A stretch of DNA of 64,000 nucleotides from Apodemus sylvaticus (GCF_947179515.1 NC_067474.1:102051253-102115252), one strand, 5' to 3'; shown: positions 36,436 to 47,939, counted from the first letter of the stretch. The notes: generated from the letters alone by a model not told the origin. Translations and numbers: made by a program.

Positions 36436-36469
<34 letters not shown>
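36436..36469. repeat. (CA)n microsatellite
   Basis: About 17 CA units followed by a G-rich stretch. Confidence 0.96.
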
Positions 36470-36472
<3 letters not shown>

Positions 36473-38224
36473 GGCGGGGGGAGGGAGGAAGGGAGGGAGA
36501 ATAGATAATCTCAAAACACATTAAATGTTTCCAATCCTTAATGGGGTGGCTTTTTGACTAAACTCGGGTAGTGGCATTCATTCAATGAAGGACAACCACA
36601 TCATTTACAGGGGAGAAATGCAGTGTTTCTCCTTGGCTGGAATATTGTGACTGGACTGTGCTAAGACCACTAGAGTAGAGACCCAAATGGACTCTGCTCT
36701 GTTCAGCAGGCCTGCTTAAATCCTCACAGGACAGGGTCTGGCTGCTGTGGGTGTCCAGCAATCCACTGGGGGACCCTGGGCTGGAGGGGTCAAAGGTGTG
36801 AACAAAAAGAGGTGCGTTTCTGGTCAGGGTTGCTGTGATCTTGCTGCTGCTCTGCAGGCTGACCAGGCTGTGGCTTTGCCTTTTCCCAATCTGTGTGCTT
36901 TGTGTACCGTGCCCCACAGATCACATAGTATTTTGCACATATCTTATTGGAGGACACAACCCGAGCTCAATTTGAAGAAGATTCACCAAAGAAGTCTCCT
37001 CTTCAAGTTTTGGGCTGCTCTGCGACTTCAGAAGAAGCAGGGCCTTGACCAGACATAGGGGGAGCTCCTAGATGAAGAGTGGGGGAGAGTGTGGGGAGGA
37101 GGCATGGGCACAGAGGGCTCTGAGGGGCTTGGAGGACTAGGAAGGCAAGGAAGGCCTCTCATGCACAAGATGGAGTCAGAGGGCACCAAATGACCAAGGA
37201 GCCTTTCCTTCCCCTCCAGCGCCTTCCTCAGAGAGCCACGGGTGGGATGACAGGGTTGAGATGGAGGTTCTCTGCCATCACAGGTCAGAAGTTCTGTGTG
37301 AACTTCCACACACACACATTCATTCAGGCCCTCTTCCAGTCTGCAGTGGACAGTCTCCTGCTGCTTTCTGTGAGATACATTTCAGCCAGACCCCCAGGTT
37401 CCCCATTCCAATCCATCCACCCCAAGAAAGCAGAGTTGGCAGGACAGATCACTGGGTTGAAGTCCACCAACACATCTTGGTGAGTCTGTTCACTACAAGC
37501 TAGCTTCCCTAGGAGCTCCTTCCTGCTGAAGGCTTCCGCACACAAATGTCTTCCTCCTGTCCACTGGTCCCACTTTAGGCTGTGCCAGCACGATGGAGTG
37601 TGGCCCAGTGCAGAAACAGAAGCCTTGCCTTTGATCCTGCTTACTGCCTTTGTGTTCCCGACTGGAGGGTGATGCTGAGCTGCAGCACAGCCAGCTCACT
37701 AGACAGGGCCACATCTCCAAGCCTGGGCCGAGCCCACGGGGAGACCCTGCCCTTATTAGGATACTTGAAAAGTGTGCCTCCTCACCAGTGCCTGGGGAAC
37801 AGAACCTAGTTCCTAAGTCCCTGGAAGAAGGGAGTTCTCACCAAGTGAAGCAGAAGAAGCTCTCTACTGCTCTGCCCCGATGCTCAGGCAGGGTCGTCTC
37901 CTCTTTGGCACAGAAGACAGCAGAGCTGTCTGGACAGAGAAGGTGCTTGGGCACCTCCTCACTAGTCTGGTGAGGGCTCTGCAATGGCCAGAAGGGCCAG
38001 CAGAGCAGGATGAGTCTTGTCCGTTAACCTTTGACCTGGCCATACTTACCAGCTTCCAAGGGGTCTGCCAGTGTCTGAAGGAAAGGGACACAGCCCTTGC
38101 TCCTGGGACGTTGTAAAAGCAGAAATGACACTGGCCTTTTCTTTTATTCCCAGTGCCCAGGTACAGTAGATCCAGGAGGAACAGAAGCTCCCTGCAGTCA
38201 GATAGGAAAGCACACTCCCTAACT
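36470..38224. other. Unassigned GC-moderate sequence
   Basis: About 1.75 kb with higher GC than its surroundings and no LINE or SINE matches. Several frames of 60-110 codons overlap on both strands, none with a recognised domain. It could hold an old processed pseudogene or UTR-derived sequence; I cannot support a coding call. Confidence 0.5.
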
Positions 38225-38330
38225 CAACTCAAAGCAGACAGGCAAACCAAATGAAATGAAACGTAACAAAATGAAAACAAACCAAATGAAAGGAAATGAA
38301 ACCAAACCACACCAAACCAAACCAAAATGG
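38225..38330. repeat. AAACC/AAATG-rich low-complexity tract
   Basis: Imperfect five-base repeats such as accaaaccaa and aaatgaaa. Confidence 0.85.
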
Positions 38331-38654
38331 TGCTTTTCTGGGCTTTCAAGTTTTCACAGTTTCCCCAAAATATGTCCTCTGACCAACAAGTTCAGTCCAG
38401 GCTAAATTTTCAGGCCGCTATCAATTGGCCGAATTCCTAAAGTCCCATAAGTGAAGGGGCCAGAAGAAGGACAGGGGACCCTCAATCCCTGTCTGATGTC
38501 AGGCTAGGGCTACTGAAAGGCCTCAGCTGGTGCCTGTTGGAGGTGTGCACTCACTGTTGCTCCTTTTCTCATAAGGAACCTTCCCTGCAGCACAGTCAGC
38601 CAGAGCCCAAAGAGCTCAGAGTGAACTGTTTTTTCTTTTTCCTTTTTATTATTT
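38331..38654. other. Unassigned spacer
   Basis: No gene or repeat recognised. Confidence 0.5.
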
Positions 38655-38695
<41 letters not shown>

Positions 38696-38797
38696 AATAA
38701 AAAACATGCTTTATTTATTTTTTATTGATATATTTTTTATTTACATTTCAAATGATTTCCCCTTTTCTGGGTCCCCATGCCCCGCAATATATTCTTT

Positions 38798-38837
<40 letters not shown>

Positions 38838-40044
38838 TCTTTTTTTTTATTTGATATAATTTATTATTTTTATTATTTTCTATATTCTTTGTTTACATTC
38901 CAAATTATTTTCCCTTTCCTGGTTCCCCCCTCCCCATAAGTTCCATAAGCCTTCTTCCCTTCACCCATTACTCAATCAACTCCTCCCCCTTCTCTGTCCT
39001 GGTACTCCCCTACAATGCTGCATCAAGCCTTTCCAGGACCAGGGCTCTCTCCTTCCTTCTTCTTGGGAATCATTTGATATGTGAATTGTGTCTTGGGTAT
39101 TCAGAGCTTCTGGGCTAATATCCACTTATCAGTGACTGCATTCCATGTGTGTTCTTTTGTGAATGAGTTACCTCACTTAGTATGATATTTTCCAGATCCA
39201 ACCATTTGCCTAAGAATTTCAAGAATTCATTGTTTTTATTTGCCGAGTAGTATTCCATTGTGTAAATATACCACATTTTCTGTATCCATTCCTCCATTGA
39301 GGGACATCTGGGTTCTTTCCAGCTTCTGGCTATTATAAATAAGGCTGCTATGAACATAGTGGAGCATGTGTTCTTATTGCATGCTGGGGAATCCTTTGGG
39401 TATATGCCCAGGAGTGGTATAGCAGGGTCCTCCGGAAGTGTTATGCCCAGTTTTCTGGGGAACTGCCAGACTGATTTCCAGAGTGGTTGTACCAGCTTGC
39501 CATCCCACCAGCAGTGGAGGAGTGTTACTCTTTCTCCACATCCTCACCATCACCTGCTGTCTCCTGAGTTTTTAATCTTAGCTATTCTGACTGGTGTGAG
39601 GTGAAATCTCAGGGTTGTTTTGATTTGCATTTCCCTAAAGACTAATGATGTTGAACATTTTTTAAGGTGCTTCTCAGCCATCCAAAGTTCTTCAGGTGAA
39701 AATTCTTTGTTTAGCTCCGTACCCCATTTTTAATAGGGTTATTTGGTTTTCTGGGGTCTAACTTCTTGAGTTCTTTGTATATATTGTATATTAGCCCTCT
39801 GTCGGGTGTAGGGTTGGTGAAGATCTTTTCCCAATTTGTTGGTTGCCATTTTGTCGGATTGAGAGAGTCCTTTGCCTTACAGAAACATTGTAATTTAATG
39901 AGGTCCCATTTGTCAATTCTTGATATTAGAGCATAAGCTATTGGTGTTCTGTTCAGGAATTTTTTCCCCTGTGCCCATGTCCTCAAGGGTCTTCCCCAGT
40001 TTCTTTTCTATTAGTTTCAGTGTGTCTGGTTTTATGTGGAGGTG
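38655..40044 (-). mobile_element. 5'-truncated L1 with two stacked 3' ends
   Basis: Long T run at 38657-38692, then a short L1 3' end (38708-38790), a second long T run (38797-38836), then a longer L1 3' UTR and ORF2 end up to 40044. The ORF2 part is frame-broken, with readable segments at 39115-39357 and 39711-39986. Its 5' edge abuts duplicon B at 40045, so it truncates the left end of that copy. Confidence 0.9.
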
Positions 40045-40389
40045 AGCATGTTGGATGTTGGTACTCAGGGAAGTTGGTTCACAGGGCACTGACACCTTCA
40101 TCTTATCCTCCAGAAACAAACTTTACCAATGCAAACCTTTTGATTATTTCAGATGAGTGGACCATTAGGTAGTGAGGCTTTGCTGGAGGATGGTTAGGGG
40201 ATCCATCCTAAGGACAGACTTTCCCAGTCTGCCTCTTGGAAAGCACGAAATGAGCAAAGTTTTTTGAGACAAATGGTCTTCCTACTATGCAATGGATTCA
40301 GATATCAATCATGTTAATGGTCTAAGGTTATAAGACAACATAAAATTTTGAAAATAAATCTCAAAATTTAAGCTTTGAGATTTTCAATA

Positions 40390-40988
40390 TCTTATTACTC
40401 TTGTATATGGGTGTGAATGTCTCTCTGTGTGTACATGTGTGGCTGCACATGTTTATCTGGGTGAGTAAATGTGCATGTGTATCAGTGTGTCTGTCACTCA
40501 GTGTGTTTGTGTTTAACTGCATGTGTGCCTGTATGTGTGTGGTTTGTTTGTGTATATTTGAATATGCATACATGTGAGTTTGTATAAGGATATTCCTATG
40601 TGTGTGTGTGTACAGTAGTGTGTGTATGAGTTTCTGTGTGTGTTTTGATATAATGAAATGTGAATGTGTGTTAGCAAAGGTTTGTGAGTGTTTGTGAGAG
40701 TGCATGGGAATTATTACATGTGCATATGTGTCTGTGTGAGTGTCTGTTTGAATGATGCCATATGTTTATGGGGAAATCTGTACATGTGTCTGTGTATATG
40801 TGTGTTTATGTGTTTGTCTAGTGTGTGTTCATGTGTTGAAAACTGTCTTATATGAGAGAGTAAATATGTGTGTGTGTGTGCATGAATGGGGATATTTTAT
40901 AGACCTGTGAGAATGTCTATTTGTATGTCTCTGTGTATATCTGTTTATGAGTGTGTGTGTGTGAATTTGTGTGTAAAAATGCTTATCT
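40390..40988. repeat. Degenerate TG-rich tract (first part)
   Basis: Imperfect TGTG, GTATG and TGAGTG repeats; counterpart of the CA-rich tract in copy A and of 55380-56280 in copy C. Frames through it are artefacts. Confidence 0.9.
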
Positions 40989-41445
40989 CGGCATGTTTGT
41001 AATGCCTGCAACTATTACAAACTGGGTTGCTGGAACAGAAGCTGAGGGATGGATGGGGAAGCGGCGAAAAGAAGGAGGGCCAAGACAATATTTCACTGAT
41101 CAAGGCCCGAAACTTTAACGGCTTCAGACCTTTTAACAGTTTGGGCAAACCCTTCCCCCCAGACTCCTGGCTGAGTTCCGGTGGAAGTTGTCTAGCTTCT
41201 CTTGGAGGTCCTCATCTTGACTTCTCCTGCAGATGGGTGGGTCACCTGCTTAATTCAGGAATTCCTAGACCTGGAGGAAAAATGAGCTTAACCTTCACTG
41301 AGATTCTCCACCTGAGGATAAAAATTCCTGCTTTAACCTACTTCCCTATTATGTCCTAACAGCAGATTCCTGCCCAAAGCCAGGGATTGTCCTTGACCAA
41401 TGTCAAACTCAAGCCATGTGCATGACTGCCCCAATATGGCTCTGT
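40989..41445. mobile_element. Copy-B-specific insertion of about 450 bp
   Basis: Non-repetitive sequence interrupting the TG-rich tract; copies A and C read straight through. Its size fits a solo LTR or SINE/LTR fragment. No terminal repeats or SINE boxes were identified with confidence. Confidence 0.5.
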
Positions 41446-41670
41446 ACATCTGTATGTGAGCATGTGTTGGGGGGTGGGAGGTTGTGGATTTGTTTGTACT
41501 GTGTGAGTGTGTGGGGGGTGGGTTGTGAGTATGGGTGTGTTGTGAGAGTGTGTTTGTATATTTCTATACATCTTAGACCCATCTAAGAGTGGGTCTGTGT
41601 GTATGTCCATGATGAGTGAGTGAGTATAAATGTGTATGTTTGTGTGTCTGTGTGTGTGTGTGTGTGTGTG

Positions 41671-41722
<52 letters not shown>
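41446..41722. repeat. TG-rich tract (second part) and (GA)n
   Basis: Continues the TG tract and ends in a pure GA run at about 41675-41722. Confidence 0.93.
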
Positions 41723-41728
<6 letters not shown>

Positions 41729-42071
41729 AGGCAGACACCTACTGAGACAGAGTGGCACACAGAGAGTGAGTATGCAGGCACAAGCTTGCCTAGTTATGAA
41801 TGTGATGGCCAGAGGCCACCTTCCAGGCCTTGCTTGTCTACTGCATCCCTGTGTTCCAGAAATCAAACCCAGCATATCAAGCTTGAACATAAAGCTTTTT
41901 CACATACAGCCCTCGGGATGCCATGGCAATCATTGGATAAATAGCTAATATACAGTGATGGCATAATTAATCTTTCATGAAAATTAATACTAGAGAAGTT
42001 AACATAAAGAAAAAAAAACTTAATTTTCAGCCTGTAAACAATTGAAAAAATTGAAGTATACCATTACATCA

Positions 42072-42205
42072 GTATGGTTTTTGTAGAGACAGGGTTTTCT
42101 CTGTGTAGTCCTGACTGTCCTGAAACTTGCTCTGTAGACTGGGCTGGTCTTGATCTCAGATATCAACCTGCCTCTTCTTGATTAAAGTGTGCAGCGCCAC
42201 TTCCA
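42072..42205 (-). mobile_element. B1 SINE, old copy (copy B)
   Basis: Reads ttttgtagagacagggtttt, then gtcctgactgtcctgaaac; the reverse-oriented counterpart of the B1 at 14291-14403. Confidence 0.8.
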
Positions 42206-42540
42206 GGCCCTAACAATACTTCTACTTTAGAAATATTTTTGCGTAATACTTTTTGACACAAATGTTTATGTTAATGGTATAAATAAACTAAAAAATAATT
42301 GTAAAATGAATTACAATAATTTTTAAATGCAATCATAGAGGAAATTTTGTGTTTGCAATAGATGTGTAAATTTCTAATAGAAACTGTATATCTGTGGAAT
42401 AGTGATTAATGACAATTTAAGTGTAATTTAAAGATAAACCCTGTAGAGTAGCTTCCTGAGTGCAGCAGTGAAAGAGAAAGCAATGATGGAACCCAAACTC
42501 TTGAGAAAAAAATGCCCAGACACAGCAGAGAGTGAGGTAA

Positions 42541-42562
42541 AGAAAGTGAAAAGAGAATTGGG
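42541..42562 (+). promoter_or_regulatory. Virus-response element (IRF sites) of interferon B
   Basis: Contains GAAAGTGAAAAGAGAATTGG, identical to the element upstream of interferon A, about 50 bases before the TATA-like box. Confidence 0.85.
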
Positions 42563-42608
42563 AAGCAAGGGGAGGGAATTCAGAAAGGGGAAACCTGTGT
42601 TTGCCCCC

Positions 42609-42617
42609 ATTTAAGAT
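42609..42617 (+). promoter_or_regulatory. Altered TATA-like box of interferon B
   Basis: Reads CATTTAAGA where copies A and C read TATTTAAGA. The first T of the box is C, which may weaken the promoter. Confidence 0.7.
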
Positions 42618-42705
42618 AGATGCACACAGCAGGCTTGTCAGACAACCTAGAGGAGAAGACTCAAACACACAGCCCAGAGAGCCAGCAGCATCTGCAAGAC
42701 CCACA

Positions 42706-43257
42706 ATGGCCAGGCTCTGTCCTTTCCTCATGATCCTGATAGTGATGACCTACTGGTCAACCTGCTCTCTAGGATGTGACCTGTCCCAGATTTTTAACCT
42801 CAAGAACTTGACTCTCCTGGAACAAAAGAGAACACTCTCCCCTGTCTCCTGTCTGAAGGACAGAAAGTACTTTGGATTCCCCTTGGAGAAGGTGGATGCC
42901 CAGCAGATCCAGAAGGCTCAAGTCATCCCTGTCCTGCGAGATCTTGCCCAGCAGATCTTGAACCTCTTCACATCAAAGGAGTCATCTGCTGTTTGGAATG
43001 CAACCCTCCTAGATGCATTCTGCAATGACCTCTACCAGCAGCTCAATGTCTTCAAAGCCTGTGTGCAGCAGTTGGGGATGCAGGAACCTCCCCTGACCCA
43101 GGAAGACCCCATGATGACTGTGAAGAAATACTTTGAAAGGATCACTGTGTACCTGAGAAAGAAGAAACACAGCCCCTGTGCCTGGGAGGTGGTCAGAGCA
43201 GAAGTCTTGTTAGCCTCATCCAAGTTGCTGGCAAGACTGAGTGAGGAGCAGGAGTGA
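42706..43257 (+). CDS. IFN-alpha-like type I interferon (gene B), intact ORF
   Basis: A 183-residue secreted cytokine of the alpha-interferon type; signal peptide 1-23 (MARLCPFL to SLG), mature chain 160 residues from CDLSQ. The ATG at 42706 is chosen over the upstream in-frame ATG because it begins the signal peptide. All four canonical disulfide cysteines are present (Cys1, SCLKD, KACVQQ, SPCAW), plus the FCND cysteine and the NATL sequon. Like A, it lacks three residues after NLKN. Oddities: conserved RKDFGFP reads RKYFGFP, and helix E reads AEVLLASSKLL, where canonical rodent IFN-alpha (and pseudogene D) reads AEVWRALSSSAKLL. Trp and Arg are thus replaced by Leu and three codons are missing next to the region that binds IFNAR2 in known alpha interferons. 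Intronless; downstream ATTTA array and AATAAA. Neighbour of near-identical locus C, 14.6 kb away. Whether it is active as a ligand is uncertain. Confidence 0.9.
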   Translation: MARLCPFLMILIVMTYWSTCSLGCDLSQIFNLKNLTLLEQKRTLSPVSCLKDRKYFGFPLEKVDAQQIQKAQVIPVLRDLAQQILNLFTSKESSAVWNATLLDAFCNDLYQQLNVFKACVQQLGMQEPPLTQEDPMMTVKKYFERITVYLRKKKHSPCAWEVVRAEVLLASSKLLARLSEEQE

Positions 43258-43440
43258 GTCCTGAGACAAAGTGGAGAGGACATTCCCTGGTCTAGAACAC
43301 TGCATCTCACAGTATAAGCTTTCCTTTAAAACTCTCATTGCTTTCAGGATGAATGCAGTCAAACTCCCTAGATGTTTCAGCAATATTCATAAATTATTTT
43401 CAATATGTAAAACCATGATTGTATCTGCACCCACTTGTTC

Positions 43441-43479
<39 letters not shown>

Positions 43480-43481
43480 TT
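43441..43481 (+). promoter_or_regulatory. ATTTA array in 3' UTR of interferon B
   Basis: Ten or so overlapping TTAT/ATTTA units about 185 bases after the stop and before the poly(A) signal; AU-rich element-like in RNA. Confidence 0.75.
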
Positions 43482-43576
43482 GTGATCTTGATAATTTAAG
43501 TTAGTTTTGTTAAATATTTCAGTCTTATATTTTAATGTAGCAAATTAACATTTGTAATTAAATTATTTTGTATTCA

Positions 43577-43582
43577 AATAAA
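43577..43582 (+). terminator. Poly(A) signal of interferon B
   Basis: AATAAA about 320 bases past the stop, conserved in position with A and C. Confidence 0.75.
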
Positions 43583-44210
43583 TTTGCTTAATAAGACACT
43601 TTGGATTAGTTAATTTCATATGTCTTTAATATTATCAAATATTTTTAACACTAGAGCCTACACTATGTACATTGTACAAATGAACATTTTCCAAATATCT
43701 GAGAGGATAGACACACACACTGCAGCATATTTACACAAACCCTAAATTTTTCCATGTTCTTCTGTCTAGTATGTAGTATTCTTCTGGATTTACAGTGTGA
43801 TGTGCAGTAGAAAGTCAGAGAATCTTGCTCTTGTCATATTCCCTAGTCCACTCTGACCAAATAGTTCTTGAATTAATCCATCATCTGACTTCCTTGATGT
43901 CATATACTGATCATCTACTCTTATCATTAATGAGTTTAATTGTTTTGGGTTCTAAATATGAGTGAGATCACTTACGGTAACCCAAAACAGATAAAAAAAG
44001 AAGAATGACTATCATGCCTATATAGCACAGTAAAGCAAGACAAGAACTTGGAATTAACCCCACTCATCATAGCCTCATAAACAGTCCTGGGAATAAATCC
44101 CACCAGGGAAGTGAAATGATTCTAAAATTAAACCTTTGAAACACCACTGTTCCTTCTTTATTTCCCAGACCTTTTCTCTTCCCATTTTCTACTTCTACTG
44201 TACTGGCCTC
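43583..44210. other. Duplicon B non-coding sequence
   Basis: No gene seen. Confidence 0.6.
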
Positions 44211-44270
44211 TCCTCCTCCTCCTCCTCCTCCTCCTCCTCCTCCTCCTCCTCCTCCTCCTCCTCCTCCTCT
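44211..44270. repeat. (TCC)n trinucleotide array
   Basis: About 20 pure units; the copy A and C counterparts are degenerate, so this one expanded or was homogenised recently. Confidence 0.97.
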
Positions 44271-45714
44271 TTGTTCTCATCCTGATACTTTTGCTCCATC
44301 TTCTTTGAACTACTAGTTGCGCATGGTACAGCACAACCTTGTGAAGCATGTATAGCTGCTCTCAGGGGCCCCATCCCTGAGGATACCTGATTCTCCTTCT
44401 CCCAGTAGCTATCAGCTGACATAGTTCTCATGGGGAGGTGGAATTGCCTCCATTTTCCAAGCTGCTATTTTGACTGGCTTAGTCCTGTTCATTCAGTCAT
44501 AGGCATTTTCAGTTCACATGAGTAACTACCCTGCTGTGTTAGAACACAGGCTTGCTCCTGTCATTCACTGCCTCTGGCTCTTCCCAATCTTCTCCCTTTT
44601 CTTCAGTGATCCTTAAGACCAGGAAATCAGACCTTTATTTTCTGCTTAGTGACTACTTGTGAGTCACTCTGTTCATTGGCATGGACTGCAAGAGTGTTCT
44701 GTGGTAAGTGTTGGTCAGTGCAGGAGCACTCTCTTAGATGTTAGTTCTAAATTCAAATCAGGTATTATGACAATGGGAATACAGCATTGCCTTTATTCTT
44801 TATCATATTCATAGCTCCACATGTATTTTAAATATGAAACTTGTGAGAGAAATATTACTAAAAGTTTTATGTGGATTGCATTGACACTGAAGATCACCTG
44901 AAAATATAGTCATTTTCATATTTTCATAGCATTGTCCTATTAGTGGACATAGATCTTCTTTTTTTTTTTTACCATAGTGTCTAACATTTTTGCTACTACT
45001 TTGTTGTTTAGATGACATTATCAGTTCTCTTTTCAACTTTCATTTCCAATGACATCATATTTTTTGTTCAATGCATAAAACAGCATCAGAGTTTTCTCTC
45101 TAGGAAAGTAGAGAAAAGAAATAGAACAGAATTGGAGACTTCAACCATCAAACCAACACCTCAGGAAAGATCAAAGAGTAAATGGAGAGAACAGACAGTT
45201 GAGGCACTGAAAGCCCTTGCTATCTGTCATGATTAACTGAACACTTTGCCATTAGCCACACTGGACATGGAACATTAATCACTGAATTAAATATTCAATA
45301 AGAATAGAGGACTGACAAATATATTATATGGGCATCAGGGTGTTAGACTGAAACTGAAAGTAGAATAATCTGCACACACAGCTTTCTTTCTGATAGACTC
45401 CCAGTACCTCCCTGCTGTCGCACACTGATCTTTCAGTGTCACTGTCCTTGTTTCCTGACTCCCTGATGCAGAACGCCCCAGTGTGTGCTCCTCATTCTCC
45501 CCCCATTACCCAGCCCTGCTCACCATACAGCTGCTGTCTATTACATTTTGAGTGATGACTGGAGTTTTTTTTCTTAAACTATATAACCACCCTTGAAACC
45601 AGAATGAAGGAGTTCGAGGTTTGAATGAAACTCTCATGTATAAGAATTTCCTCTTAATTTTAGACCTTAGACAACATTCTTCTAATGACCTAATGCTTTC
45701 TGTTTCAACAAAGA
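44271..45714. other. Duplicon B non-coding sequence
   Basis: No gene seen. It is continuous where copy A has its 10140-11990 insertion. Confidence 0.6.
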
Positions 45715-45860
45715 AAAGGAAAAACAAAAAAAGGTAAAAGACAGAAAAAAGAAAGAGAAAGAAGTACTGGAAACCAAAAAGAGGAAGGATGGAAGAGAGG
45801 AAGAAAGGAGAAAGAAGGAAAGAAAGAAGAAGGGAAGGAAGAAAGGAAAAGGAAACCAAA
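45715..45860. repeat. GA-rich purine tract
   Basis: AAAG/GAAGG low-complexity; counterpart of 8765-8885 and 61660-61810. Confidence 0.92.
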
Positions 45861-47643
45861 TGTTCAATTATGAAGAAAATTTAGAGGAGAAGAGAGCCAC
45901 CTACTGGTCTGGCCTGCAAAGAACAAAGAAAACCCAAGCTGGCAATTTCTTTACAAAATTGTTCCCTGGCAAAGTTTCCTCCACACTAAAACACACCCAT
46001 CCGCTGAAGAACTGACTTCAGTCTGGAAGAGTCCATTCCCTTCCAACTCATCTTAGGACAGGAAATATGTCTGGTCCACAGGTCATGTGTTCTGAGCAAT
46101 GGACATATAAGTCTGAATAGGAAGTCTGTGTGTCCTTTCTCTCTGGCCTCCTATAAGTGAAGTTCTCTGGAGAAGGAGAGGTCTGTGTGCAGTCCCCTTA
46201 GTAGGGATTCCCAGCCAAACTCACATCATTTTGATCAATAGATAATGCATTGTGAAACTGAGACAACCAACCCTGCTCTAGGAATACTGTAAAATAGCAT
46301 GTGAACCCACAGAAGAGATTCTTCACCTGCTGCTCTGCCTGCTGAGGCCAGCAACAGTGAGTTCAGTCAATGCACTGAACTATGACTGTCTTTTGATCTG
46401 TGACCTCAAGAGTTCAGGTAACCTACTCCACAATGGCACATGTACACTGTGCAATGTGAATCTGTGTTCCATGCATGGTCAATCTTAATTGATGCCGATT
46501 AATTTAGTTTATATTTCTATTGGGACACCAAGATATGTGGTTTACAGGGGCATGACTCAACATTTCAGGGGCTATGGACCCCTCAGTCTCTTAAATTTGA
46601 AGGACACTTGAACAGAGGGATACAATGTGTATCTGTATGTAGAACTGCCGAGGAAATGTTACAACTTCATCAGCTCCTCTTAAGAGTAAGCTGTCAATTA
46701 CAACAATTCCTTCTTGATGTTTTGTTCTTCCCTTTGACTCCATGGTCAGGAGAAAGATGTTCTTGTCTCTTTGAGTGACGAACATGCTCATATGAGTGTT
46801 GCTGTGCCTGGTTCTTCAATGGGAGGAGAGAATTTGGTAATAAAATTATATGTGATAAGGACATTTATTGGTAATCTGTGTCTTCGCAGAAAACCAAGTG
46901 ATATCATGGTGGGTTGCAGATCTGGTAATTGAAGAAGTCTTTGCTGGGGATTATATTTATTGGATAATGGATATTGGTGTGACTGCTAAACATGTTTCAG
47001 ATTTGACGCCCTGTGTTGTTTCTTTTTTGGTTACTTTTAGTGCAATTTTCACCACTGTCATGGTTAATAATAAAAATGTTATGAAATAGCTCCAGATAGC
47101 GCCCTGCTCAGAAAACATGTAATGTCATATTGTATTTCACAACTTTAATTCAATAACTTGTTTTTATTAAAGAAAATTTGGGAATCAAGTCACAGAAATG
47201 AAAGGACTGAAACAGGAGAATGCAGTAGGTGCCAAAATACTGAGCTGTCATTCCTGCACACATAAACAGACTTGTTTCACTCCATACCCAGTTCACCCAG
47301 AAAGGACCTTAGAGTCAGGGAGCATCACACAGCTGTCCATGAAGACATATCTGTGTACAGTAACACTGTAAGCTGGACACTGCCAAGTTTGTCAAGCTTC
47401 AGGACTGAGAGAGTAAAAATGCCCATATCCAGTTCTCTGTGTCTGCTCTTCCTGAGTTGCAGTGACCGATACCCACTGTTGTAGAGCAGGGCACAGTATC
47501 ATCTTAGTTAGAGAGGCAGTCCACCTGAAGGATCTGACCAACATCTGTGTGAAACGATTGAGCTGGAAGGCCAGTGTGAGGCACTGTGAGGAAGGCATCA
47601 GGAAGAGAGTGATTGTGTGTACTTAACACCCATCTCTGTCTTA
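45861..47643. other. Duplicon B non-coding sequence
   Basis: No gene seen. Frames such as 46868-47089 are open here, but copies A and C break them with ordinary substitutions or indels. Confidence 0.6.
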
Positions 47644-47649
47644 CACGCG

Positions 47650-47682
<33 letters not shown>
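47644..47682. repeat. (CG)n(CA)n microsatellite
   Basis: Short CG alternation followed by CA units; alternating purine-pyrimidine sequence. The copy C equivalent is at about 63602-63668. Confidence 0.95.
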
Positions 47683-47927
47683 CTGCACTTGTACAGACCA
47701 GCACATATAAAACTCTTTGAACTTACAGATGAGTTGAAACCTATTCACTGCTTTCTCAATTATCAGATAAAGTTTATCTGGTCATATATCAAGGACCTTG
47801 ATACAAGGAGTTCAGTTTTTTAACAGGATGAAGAATGTGGATCAGTTTTCATTCTTTTAGAGGCAAACATCTATTGAGAAGAACATTGTTTGTTGAAGAT
47901 GGTCTCTTATTTCCAGTGTGTACTTTT

Positions 47928-47939
47928 GTATCCTTTCTT
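47928..47939. repeat. Left target-site duplication of the near-full L1
   Basis: gtatcctttctt, repeated exactly at 53028-53039. Copy C has the uninterrupted empty site with one difference (gtatcttttctt near 63912). Confidence 0.9.

Larger units (their letters stand above)
40045..47939 (+). repeat. Segmental duplication, copy B
   Basis: Runs parallel to 55030-63925 (copy C) and antiparallel to copy A. It starts abruptly after the L1 at 40044. A full set of landmarks is present: TG-rich tract, B1, interferon, ATTTA array, TCC tract, GA-rich tract and terminal CA repeat. It is cut by the L1 at 47940 and resumes at 53028. Confidence 0.9.

Noticed and set aside
35835..36514. Minus-strand frames of 120-163 codons
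   Set aside because: They run through the antisense of a B1 SINE and a CA repeat.
36582..38116. Possible processed pseudogene in the GC-moderate block
   Set aside because: Several frames of about 100 codons exist on both strands but I recognise no protein, no poly(A) tail and no flanking repeats; left as unassigned.
42601..42705. Upstream in-frame ATG extending interferon B by 35 residues
   Set aside because: It lies at about the TATA-like box, before the expected transcription start, and would hide the signal peptide. The same applies to the upstream extension in gene A.
44158..44431. Arg- or Glu-rich minus-strand frames
   Set aside because: Direct translations of the TCC trinucleotide array.
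46868..47089. Hydrophobic 73-codon frame in duplicon B
   Set aside because: The same DNA in copies A and C does not preserve the frame, so it is not under coding constraint.
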